From Gammaproteobacteria bacterium (GTDB lineage: Bacteria; Pseudomonadota; Gammaproteobacteria; GRL18): a stretch of 5,615 nucleotides of DNA. Shown here one piece after another: positions 1 through 4,878 of the stretch (position 1 is its first letter; every line of letters begins with the position of its first letter). Below the pieces are notes generated by a model. That model was not told the DNA's origin and did no database searches. It was given only the letters and a program-made list of their open reading frames with translations. The DNA is taken from the NCBI GenBank assembly GCA_013139395.1, contig WTAX01000528.1, forward strand, positions 1 through 5,615. The letters are read 5' to 3'. Both the position numbers and the translations under genes were made by a program.

Positions 1-1
1 T

Positions 2-454
2 CTTCGTGAACAAGGTGAAAAAATGCCTATCGCCATTCTCACCACAGTGGATGATGAGCGAGACTTAATTGAAGCCCTGCAATGCGGTGCACAAGGTTTC
101 TTACTCAAAGGTATGCAGCCTGATGAATTAGTCACAGCCCTACAGGACATTCACAATGGCAAAACAGTTGTAGCACCTGATCTAACCCCTATTTTAGCAA
201 AAGTTGTTCAAGGGCATGTGCCGCCGGCACCTGAACCCAGTCCTTTTTCAGGACTCACTCCCAGAGAAACCGAGATTCTTTTTCTTCTGGCTGAAGGCCA
301 GAGTAATAAAGTCATTGCCCGCAATCTGGATATTTCCGATGGTACGGTCAAACTGCATGTAAAAGCTATCCTTAGAAAACTCAATATTCATTCTCGTGTA
401 GAAGCGGCTGTTATGGCCGTTCAGCATGGAATGTTAAAAAAATCGGACTCATGA
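2..454 (+). CDS. NarL/FixJ-family two-component response regulator, 3' part (5' end outside window)
   Basis: DNA-binding response regulator that would be phosphorylated by a sensor kinase and then act on promoters. The frame is open to the left edge, so the ATG at 23 is an internal Met; 150 residues are visible. Residues 1 to about 67 are the end of a receiver domain: a beta-4 strand ending in ILTT carries the conserved Thr, and FLLKG carries the conserved Lys near residue 36. The phospho-acceptor Asp lies upstream of the window. After a Pro-rich linker (PPAPEPSPF) comes a LuxR-type helix-turn-helix starting at LTPRETEIL near residue 85, with NKVIARNLDISDGTVKLHVK and a final helix SRVEAAV. 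This region resembles E. coli NarL/NarP closely (LTPRE, IAR.LDI, TVK.HVK, SRVEAAV are shared), but subfamily identity as a nitrate regulator is inference. It is followed after 66 bp by the rhodanese gene on the same strand, with no terminator between them. Confidence 0.93.
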   Translation, partial: LREQGEKMPIAILTTVDDERDLIEALQCGAQGFLLKGMQPDELVTALQDIHNGKTVVAPDLTPILAKVVQGHVPPAPEPSPFSGLTPRETEILFLLAEGQSNKVIARNLDISDGTVKLHVKAILRKLNIHSRVEAAVMAVQHGMLKKSDS

Positions 455-463
455 TTTACGCAA

Positions 464-514
464 CTAACACCTAACAAAAAACTAACAAATCGCTAACAAA
501 ACGCTAACAAAAAA
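464..514 (+). repeat. Phased CTAACA direct repeats upstream of the rhodanese gene
   Basis: The hexamer CTAACA occurs five times, at 464, 471, 482, 493 and 504. The last four are exactly 11 bp apart and form four tandem 11-mers of the form CTAACAAAANN (471-514), so each copy lies on nearly the same helix face. The array ends 6 bp before the ATG at 521. It may be a regulator-binding array, a slippage-prone tandem repeat, or a bent A-tract region; the sequence does not decide. Confidence 0.75.
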
Positions 515-520
515 ATTATT

Positions 521-985
521 ATGACTGCTATCACATTTAATCAATTATTAAAAAATGCTCAACATGAAGTAGATGAACTATTCCCATGGGATGTTGAAGA
601 AATGATTGAGGCCAAAGAAGACTTCATGATATTAGATATCCGTGAGCCTTATGAGTACCGCAACATGTGGATAAAAGGTTCTCTCAATGTTGCCCGCGGC
701 GTATTAGAATCAGCCTGTGAATGGGGTTATGATGAAACAGTGCCAGAATTAGTCCGAGCACGAGATAAAAAAATACTAGTGGTCTGTCGTTCCGGTAATC
801 GCAGCCTGCTGGCGGCCCAAACCATGAAGCAAATGGGGTTTGAGCATACCCATTCTTTAAAAACAGGACTCAAAGGCTGGAATGAATATGACCTGCCATT
901 ATTTAACGATGATGGTGAAGTTGACCTTGAAGCAGCAGAAGCTTATCATATTCCAAGAGTGAGCGATGATCAGTTAGGACCTTAA
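521..985 (+). CDS. Single-domain rhodanese-like sulfurtransferase
   Basis: Predicted cytoplasmic sulfurtransferase of 154 residues that would carry sulfane sulfur as a cysteine persulfide. The rhodanese domain spans about residues 20-127. It starts with an entry helix (PWDVEEMIEA), then the strand and loop ILDIREPYEY (37-46). The active-site loop is CRSGNR with the nucleophile Cys89, and the closing motif is GLKGWNEYDLP near 116-126. All key elements are intact. The tail (128-154) is acidic and ends in a short DDQLGP segment; there is no signal peptide or membrane helix. The ATG at 521 is used because it gives a natural N-terminal helix, although no Shine-Dalgarno sequence is visible: the preceding 12 bases are only A and T. 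The physiological donor and acceptor are unknown. A link to sulfur oxidation is plausible given aprA in the same window, but the genes are about 4 kb apart and not co-transcribed. Thiosulfate sulfurtransferase activity is not proven by the fold. Confidence 0.92.
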   Translation: MTAITFNQLLKNAQHEVDELFPWDVEEMIEAKEDFMILDIREPYEYRNMWIKGSLNVARGVLESACEWGYDETVPELVRARDKKILVVCRSGNRSLLAAQTMKQMGFEHTHSLKTGLKGWNEYDLPLFNDDGEVDLEAAEAYHIPRVSDDQLGP

Positions 986-992
986 GTTATTG

Positions 993-1140
993 AGCCTATG
1001 GTCACTTATATTTTTGTAACATAGAAGCGTATTATTTACAAAAAGCCTGTGGTTGCTTATTTTTCTGACTTTGATTGTTTGAGCGTAGCGACATCTCGTA
1101 ACAGAAAGGCAAAGTTAGAAAAACAAGTGACCATGGGCTT
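993..1140 (+). repeat. Three-armed repeat forming a long, wobble-compensated hairpin
   Basis: Three related copies of a motif beginning AGCCYRTGGTYRCTT lie between the rhodanese stop and the phosphorylase promoter. Arm A is 993-1020, arm B is 1044-1073 (same orientation), and arm C is 1110-1139 (inverted). B and C pair over 30 positions in + strand RNA: 24 Watson-Crick pairs, 5 G-U pairs (1048/1135, 1049/1134, 1054/1129, 1055/1128, 1067/1116) and a single A-C mismatch (1059/1124). One more A-T pair (1043/1140) closes the base. The 36-nt loop 1074-1109 can extend the stem partly. A can instead pair with C: 15 consecutive pairs (993-1007 with 1125-1139, one G-U), then a 2-nt bulge and about 9 more pairs. 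No T-run follows, so this is not a standard terminator. It may be a structured RNA, a miniature mobile element, or both. Confidence 0.8.
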
Positions 1141-1191
1141 AACAAGCGTTATTTAGGAATATACACTGAATAGTTACGCATCTAATATCAT

Positions 1192-1219
1192 TTGACAATT
1201 TCCCTGCCTACGCCATAAT
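1192..1219 (+). promoter_or_regulatory. Sigma70-type promoter for the glycogen phosphorylase gene
   Basis: A perfect -35 hexamer TTGACA (1192-1197) is followed after 16 bp by CATAAT (1214-1219), a five-of-six match to the -10 consensus; ATAATA one base further gives a 17-bp spacing. Transcription would begin near 1226, leaving a leader of about 34 nt. Within that leader TAGG (1244-1247) is the best ribosome-binding candidate, with a rather long 12-nt spacing to the ATG at 1260. The promoter lies downstream of the three-armed repeat, so transcripts from it would not include that structure. Confidence 0.72.
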
Positions 1220-1259
1220 AATTCAATCCAATATCAATTCAATTAGGTTAATATTTTCT

Positions 1260-3779
1260 ATGCACAAAAGTTTCAGTAATTTACAGCTCATGGTTAAAAG
1301 TAAACCCGTTGATGAGTTAACCACAGTACCGCCATTAGGGATGGATGTTAAGTCACTATCTGACTGCTTTAGATATTACTACAACCATACTTTGGGCCGC
1401 AGCAAAGATTGTAAGGCCACTCATTATCCTTACACAGCCTTAGGTTTTACTTTACGCGATCGTCTCATAGAACGCTGGAAAAGCACTCACTTTGCTTATG
1501 AAGACAGTGACTGTAAACGCACCTATTACCTCTCATTAGAATTTTTAATGGGTCGAGCATTAAGTAATTGCATGCTTAATCTTGATTTAAATGAAGCCGT
1601 TCAGGAATCATTTTATCAATTAGGGCTGGATATGGAAGAAATTGCCGATACTGAGCAGGATGCAGGGCTAGGCAATGGCGGTCTGGGACGTCTTGCAGCC
1701 TGTTTTCTCGATAGTTGTGCAAGCTTACAATTGCCTGTAAAAGGTTATGGCTTACGTTATGAATACGGCATGTTCAGACAACACATTGAAGGTGGTCATC
1801 AGGTTGAGGAAACTGACCATTGGCTGTTAAATGGCAATCCATGGGAACTAGAACGCCCCGAGTATACACAACGAGTCAAATTTGGCGGCCACACGGAATA
1901 CCATACAAACAAAGACGGCAAACTGAATGTTTATTGGGATGGCACCAGAGATGTACTGGCAATCCCCTATGATATTCCCATTCCTGGCTTTAAAAATGGC
2001 ACCGTTAATACTCTGCGCCTGTGGAAGGCTGCCGCAACAGATGAATTTGACCTCGATGAATTTAATTCCGGCAGTTATACCGAAGCCGTTGAAGAAAAAA
2101 ATTCAGCCGAGCATATTACTATGGTGCTCTACCCAAATGATGCCAGTGAAAATGGTAAAGAACTACGCCTGCGTCAGCAATATTTTCTCGCTTCAGCCAG
2201 TTTACAGGATGTGATCCGTGAGTGGCTAAAGAACCATAATGATTTTAGCAATTTTGCTGAAAAAAATTGTTTTCAGCTTAATGATACTCACCCGACAGTT
2301 TCTATCGCTGAATTTATGCGTCTGCTGATTGATGAGTATAATCATTCCTGGGATGACGCCTGGGCGATTGCCAGCAAAACAATGGCTTATACCAATCACA
2401 CTCTTCTACCAGAAGCACTGGAAAAATGGTCTGTTGGTTTATTCAAATGTTTGTTACCACGTTTATTAGAAATTATTTATGAAATTAACTCACGCTTTTT
2501 AAAAGAAGTAGCCATGCACTGGCCTGGAGATTCAGAACGCATACAACGTATGTCCATTATTGAAGAAGGCCCTGTCGCTCATGTACGTATGGCCTATCTG
2601 GCTATTGTCGGCAGTTTTTCTGTCAATGGGGTGGCAGCATTACATACAGAACTGTTACAAAAGGGCCTCTTTAACGACTTCTATCAACTCTGGCCTCATA
2701 AGTTTAATAATAAAACCAATGGCGTAACACCAAGACGCTGGTTAGCAGGCTGTAATCCCCAATTACGCCAATTGATCAGTAAGCATATCGGTGAAAAATG
2801 GATTAAGGATCTGTCACAATTAAAACAATTAAAAAAACATGTAAACAAAAAAGAATTTCGTAATCAGTGGCAAAAAATTAAACTGGCTAATAAAGTGAAA
2901 TTAGCAGATTTAGTTAAAACACAATGTAAAGTAGATTTTAATACCGATGCATTATTTGATGTTCAAGTGAAGCGAATTCATGAGTATAAACGACAACTAC
3001 TGAATCTTCTGCATGTGATTCATTTATACAATCGAATTAAAGCCGGTGATACAAAAAACTGGACTAGCCGTTGTGTATTAATTGGTGGTAAGGCTGCGCC
3101 TGGTTATGCTATGGCAAAACTCATCATCAAACTCACCAGTAATATTGCTGACATCATTAACAATGACCCTCAGGCTGATGGTCTTCTAAAGGTCGCATTT
3201 TTCCCCAATTATAATGTCTCTGCCATGGAAACTATATGTCCTGGCACCGATCTTTCTGAACAGATATCAACAGCTGGAAAAGAAGCTTCAGGAACTGGTA
3301 ATATGAAGTTTATGATGAATGGTGCTCTCACTATTGGTACTTTAGATGGTGCAAATATTGAGATTAGAGAAGAAGTCGGAGATGAAAACTTTTTTCTTTT
3401 TGGTTTAACAGCAGAAGAAGTTGAATCATCACGAGGTCATTATGATCCAATGGCTATTATTAATGGCGATAGAGATATATTAAATGTTATGACAATGCTG
3501 GAATCAGGCTACTTTAATCAATGTGAACCAAAGCTGTTTGATCCCATTATTGAATCGCTTAAAAACCCACATGATATGTGGATGACTCTGGCCGATTTGC
3601 GTTCTTATATTGATGCTCAGGAAGAAGTTTCTATCGCCTATCAGGATACTAAGCGCTGGACTACGATGAGTATTAACAATACACTCTCCAGTAGTAAATT
3701 TTCTACTGACCGTACAATGGAAGAGTATAATCGTGATATCTGGAAGCTGGATAAAGTCGCACCTTATCCGATAAAATAG
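1260..3779 (+). CDS. glgP: Glycogen/starch/maltodextrin phosphorylase (GT35 family)
   Basis: Cytoplasmic PLP-dependent enzyme that removes glucose from non-reducing ends of alpha-1,4-glucans with phosphate, giving glucose-1-phosphate. The product has 839 residues, slightly longer than E. coli GlgP and MalP (about 800-815) because of a longer N-terminus. Family landmarks are present in order: YYLSLEFLMGR, the Gly-rich loop AGLGNGGLGR from residue 135, GYGLRYEYGMFRQ, NDTHPTVSIAE from 341, KTNGVTPRRW from 485, VQVKRIHEYKR from 568, and EASGTGNMKFMMNG, in which Lys683 is the expected Schiff-base lysine for PLP. The C-terminal FSTDRTMEEYNRDIW is also typical. No truncation or frameshift is seen. 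GlgP versus MalP specificity cannot be settled from sequence, so the symbol is the generic one. The Met at residue 11 is an alternative start, but has no better ribosome site. No glgA, glgB or glgC neighbours are present; the gene has its own promoter and terminator, so it is probably monocistronic. Confidence 0.96.
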   Translation: MHKSFSNLQLMVKSKPVDELTTVPPLGMDVKSLSDCFRYYYNHTLGRSKDCKATHYPYTALGFTLRDRLIERWKSTHFAYEDSDCKRTYYLSLEFLMGRALSNCMLNLDLNEAVQESFYQLGLDMEEIADTEQDAGLGNGGLGRLAACFLDSCASLQLPVKGYGLRYEYGMFRQHIEGGHQVEETDHWLLNGNPWELERPEYTQRVKFGGHTEYHTNKDGKLNVYWDGTRDVLAIPYDIPIPGFKNGTVNTLRLWKAAATDEFDLDEFNSGSYTEAVEEKNSAEHITMVLYPNDASENGKELRLRQQYFLASASLQDVIREWLKNHNDFSNFAEKNCFQLNDTHPTVSIAEFMRLLIDEYNHSWDDAWAIASKTMAYTNHTLLPEALEKWSVGLFKCLLPRLLEIIYEINSRFLKEVAMHWPGDSERIQRMSIIEEGPVAHVRMAYLAIVGSFSVNGVAALHTELLQKGLFNDFYQLWPHKFNNKTNGVTPRRWLAGCNPQLRQLISKHIGEKWIKDLSQLKQLKKHVNKKEFRNQWQKIKLANKVKLADLVKTQCKVDFNTDALFDVQVKRIHEYKRQLLNLLHVIHLYNRIKAGDTKNWTSRCVLIGGKAAPGYAMAKLIIKLTSNIADIINNDPQADGLLKVAFFPNYNVSAMETICPGTDLSEQISTAGKEASGTGNMKFMMNGALTIGTLDGANIEIREEVGDENFFLFGLTAEEVESSRGHYDPMAIINGDRDILNVMTMLESGYFNQCEPKLFDPIIESLKNPHDMWMTLADLRSYIDAQEEVSIAYQDTKRWTTMSINNTLSSSKFSTDRTMEEYNRDIWKLDKVAPYPIK

Positions 3780-3802
3780 TCCTGTAAAATAATCCTGTAA
3801 AA
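3777..3802 (+). repeat. 13-bp tandem duplication across the phosphorylase stop codon
   Basis: TAGTCCTGTAAAA (3777-3789) is followed directly by TAATCCTGTAAAA (3790-3802), matching at 12 of 13 positions. The first copy begins with the TAG stop codon of the phosphorylase gene. This looks like a simple slippage duplication in the 3' untranslated region. Confidence 0.7.
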
Positions 3803-3819
3803 AAGAGTTAAGTTCATTT

Positions 3820-3861
3820 CCATCTATCACAACCTCTAAGAGTTTGATAGATGGGCTTTTT
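3820..3861 (+). terminator. Intrinsic terminator of the phosphorylase gene
   Basis: The 10-bp stem CCATCTATCA (3820-3829) pairs with TGATAGATGG (3845-3854), around a 15-nt loop that can itself fold through CTC/GAG. After two more bases (GC) a run of five T follows (3857-3861). It lies 41 bp after the phosphorylase stop. On the opposite strand no T-run follows the stem, so it probably does not terminate the convergent S24-domain gene. Confidence 0.8.
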
Positions 3862-3882
3862 ATTGATAATAAGACGACCTTA

Positions 3883-4224
3883 TCAGGTGTACTTTTTCAT
3901 ATTTTTACGTCGACTGCCTGATTGTACAATCACCCCTTCGAGATCATCAAGACCTTTAATTTCTATTGTTTCATACAGATCATTAAGTGGTTGTAAATAA
4001 TATTTCTCATTTCGGATTTGCAGCTGTCTGAAAATAAATTCTCCATCAACCTTGGCAATTACATAAGAACCATCTTTCACTACAGCTTCGGGATCAATAA
4101 TGATCACTGTGCCGTGCTCAAATTCAGGCACCATACTATCTCCTAAGGCACGCAGGGCAAAGACTTCTCTACCGCTACAACTTCCTTCAATAGGAGGCAT
4201 CAAACTTTCAGGTCTTTCAGACAT
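3883..4224 (-). CDS. Stand-alone LexA/S24-fold protein with Arg at the catalytic Lys position
   Basis: A 113-residue protein consisting almost entirely of a LexA/signal-peptidase-like S24 domain, without the N-terminal DNA-binding helix-turn-helix found in LexA and phage repressors. The nucleophile region is LGDSMVPEF with Ser30. It is followed by the usual strands GTVIIIDPEAVVKDGSYVIAK. Where LexA reads DEVTVKRL, with Lys as general base, this protein reads GEFIFRQL, placing Arg66 at the Lys position (codon AGA). Only about 29 residues precede Ser30, which leaves no space for the Ala-Gly autocleavage segment of LexA. I recall short S24 proteins of this type in other proteobacteria, so the Arg may be a family trait; I cannot check this. 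A protein-binding or sensory role is more likely than proteolysis, and the partner is unknown. The start at 4224 has only a weak purine-rich site (AGTGAG) upstream. It runs convergent to the phosphorylase gene and divergent from the gene at 4469. Confidence 0.85.
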   Translation of the reverse strand: MSERPESLMPPIEGSCSGREVFALRALGDSMVPEFEHGTVIIIDPEAVVKDGSYVIAKVDGEFIFRQLQIRNEKYYLQPLNDLYETIEIKGLDDLEGVIVQSGSRRKNMKKYT

Positions 4225-4247
4225 CTAGACACTCACTTTACAATATT

Positions 4248-4275
4248 AATATATAGTGTTATATGGTAATTGAAA
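4248..4275 (-). promoter_or_regulatory. Possible promoter of the S24-fold gene
   Basis: On the minus strand TTTCAA (4270-4275) and TATATT (4248-4253) are separated by 16 bp and would start transcription near 4241, 17 nt before the ATG at 4224. The region is very AT-rich, so chance matches are easy. The -35 element overlaps the palindrome at 4271-4287. Confidence 0.35.
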
Positions 4276-4287
4276 ATTCAATTTTCA
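4271..4287. promoter_or_regulatory. Perfect 17-bp palindrome, candidate operator
   Basis: TGAAAATT (4271-4278), a central C, and AATTTTCA (4280-4287) form a perfect dyad. It lies 47 bp upstream of the S24-fold gene start and overlaps that gene's proposed -35 hexamer, as an operator would. A binding protein cannot be named; it is not an E. coli-type LexA box, which needs CTG-N10-CAG. Confidence 0.5.
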
Positions 4288-4312
4288 TCAAGGTTAACAG
4301 GCTTTTATATCA

Positions 4313-4360
4313 TTAAACCTGGATATAGCAGTTGGCATTTACTGATTATTCCAGGTTAAA
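4313..4360. repeat. Inverted repeat in the divergent intergenic region
   Basis: TTAAACCTGGA (4313-4323) and TCCAGGTTAAA (4350-4360) are inverted copies matching at 10 of 11 positions, separated by 26 nt. A further AGGTTAA sits at 4291-4297. The arms could be paired operator half-sites or a hairpin. No T-run follows, so it is not a terminator. Confidence 0.45.
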
Positions 4361-4389
4361 CAAATCCATAACTCTTTAAATTATTGCAA

Positions 4390-4462
4390 TTAAACAAAAA
4401 AGCGATTATTTTATAGTAGTTTATATCTAAGTTACTACTTAACCAATAACAAAAAAATAGGA
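4390..4462 (+). promoter_or_regulatory. Possible promoter and ribosome-binding site of the small acidic gene
   Basis: TATAGT (4412-4417) is a good -10 match; the best -35 at 16 bp is the weak TTAAAC (4390-4395). A leader of about 45 nt would follow, with a small imperfect dyad AGTAGT (4415-4420) / ACTACT (4434-4439). TAGGA at 4458-4462 is a good Shine-Dalgarno sequence, 6 nt before the ATG at 4469, and fixes that start. Confidence 0.45.
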
Positions 4463-4468
4463 TTTTAT

Positions 4469-4660
4469 ATGAGCGACGAAATTTGGAAACTAAAAGAAGG
4501 TGCAGAACTCAATATTGATGATGTTGCCAAAATTGCCTGTGCACTAAAATCATTATCAGCCTACACCACACTGGCTTGTGCTGATGACGAAAGCCCAGAA
4601 GATCTAGAAGTAATTGTCGATGAGGGTCTTGATGCTATAAGTAATTTATTTGATGTCTAA
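4469..4660 (+). CDS. Small, strongly acidic hypothetical protein
   Basis: A 63-residue protein that I do not recognise. It has 16 Asp/Glu against 4 Lys and no Arg or His, so its isoelectric point should be very low. Residues 16-34 (DDVAKIACALKSLSAYTTL) probably form an amphipathic helix, followed by the acidic loop ADDESPEDLE (38-47) and a second helix through EVIVDEGLDAISNLF. Two cysteines, Cys24 and Cys37, are present but without a metal-binding pattern. There is no signal peptide or transmembrane segment. The coding call rests on a good ribosome-binding site (TAGGA, 6 nt spacing), its own leader and sensible codon use, with a twin-hairpin element and a terminator following. It is divergent from the S24-fold gene and convergent with aprA, so it is probably a single-gene transcript. 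A small binding partner or regulator is possible, but no function can be assigned. Confidence 0.75.
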   Translation: MSDEIWKLKEGAELNIDDVAKIACALKSLSAYTTLACADDESPEDLEVIVDEGLDAISNLFDV

Positions 4661-4726
4661 ATCAGAAGCACAATGTTAAGTCAGAGGTATTCTATCCAGG
4701 CATTTCCTGCATTTAGAGACAGATGA

Positions 4727-4806
4727 GATAAGGGCAGACACATAGGTCTGCCCCTACGTATATGCGGCACAATGTAGGGGCGAACCTATGTGTTCGCCCT
4801 TTTATC
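4727..4806. repeat. Paired-hairpin repeat element (REP/MITE-like)
   Basis: Two 27-bp arms, 4731-4757 and 4774-4800, are inverted copies matching at 23 of 27 positions around a 16-nt centre; weaker pairing (GATA 4727-4730 with TATC 4803-4806) extends the outer edge. Each arm is itself a perfect 8-bp hairpin: GGGCAGAC/GTCTGCCC (4732-4739, 4746-4753) and GGGCGAAC/GTTCGCCC (4778-4785, 4792-4799). Both have the same 6-nt loop ACATAG when read in the equivalent orientation. The four differences between arms are two compensated base pairs. Sequences like GTAGGGGCGAACCTATGTG are familiar to me as dispersed repeats in many environmental bacterial genomes. No transposase is encoded, and there is no clean target-site duplication. 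Confidence 0.8.
4778..4803 (+). terminator. Possible terminator of the small acidic gene, from the right hairpin of the repeat
   Basis: The right-hand hairpin GGGCGAAC/GTTCGCCC with a 6-nt loop is followed directly by TTTT (4800-4803). A strong GC stem plus a short T-run could terminate transcripts of the gene ending at 4660. The T-run is short, and the stronger terminator just downstream may do the job instead. Confidence 0.4.
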
Positions 4807-4810
4807 GGAC

Positions 4811-4850
4811 AAAAAAAAGCCCGGACATCTTTCGATATCCGGGCTTTTTT
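4811..4850. terminator. Bidirectional intrinsic terminator between the small acidic gene and aprA
   Basis: GCCCGGA (4819-4825) pairs with TCCGGGC (4838-4844). Past one C/A mismatch the stem continues with ATC/GAT, leaving a TTTC loop. Eight A precede the stem (4811-4818) and six T follow it (4845-4850), so it can terminate in both directions. It lies 28 bp after the aprA stop on the minus strand, making aprA the last gene of its transcript. Confidence 0.92.
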
Positions 4851-4878
4851 GTCACGCTTAATTCAGTAGACTAATGTC

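Noticed and set aside
464..514. The CTAACA array as NarL-type binding sites or a CRISPR array
   Set aside because: The repeats do not match the NarL heptamer pattern TACYNMT, and the units are 11 bp with no unique spacers, far from CRISPR dimensions.
1043..1140. The long hairpin as an intrinsic terminator for the rhodanese gene
   Set aside because: No run of T follows the stem on the + strand (AACAAGCG follows), and the minus-strand side also lacks one.
1024..1155. AAGCGT(ATT)ATTTA (1025-1037) and AAGCGTTATTTA (near 1144-1155) as a target-site duplication of a mobile element
   Set aside because: The copies are unequal and do not abut the hairpin ends, so they are not a clean duplication; chance similarity in AT-rich DNA is likely.
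1927..2214. 95-residue open frame on the + strand inside the phosphorylase gene
   Set aside because: It lies in another frame entirely within a well-conserved gene and its translation resembles no protein I recognise, so it is a shadow frame.
3504..3830. 108-residue open frame on the - strand over the phosphorylase 3' end
   Set aside because: It is antisense to conserved phosphorylase codons, begins inside the terminator stem, and shows no domain or ribosome-binding site.
4225..4468. An E. coli-type LexA (SOS) box in front of the S24-fold gene
   Set aside because: No CTG-N10-CAG motif is present; the palindrome at 4271-4287 has a different sequence.
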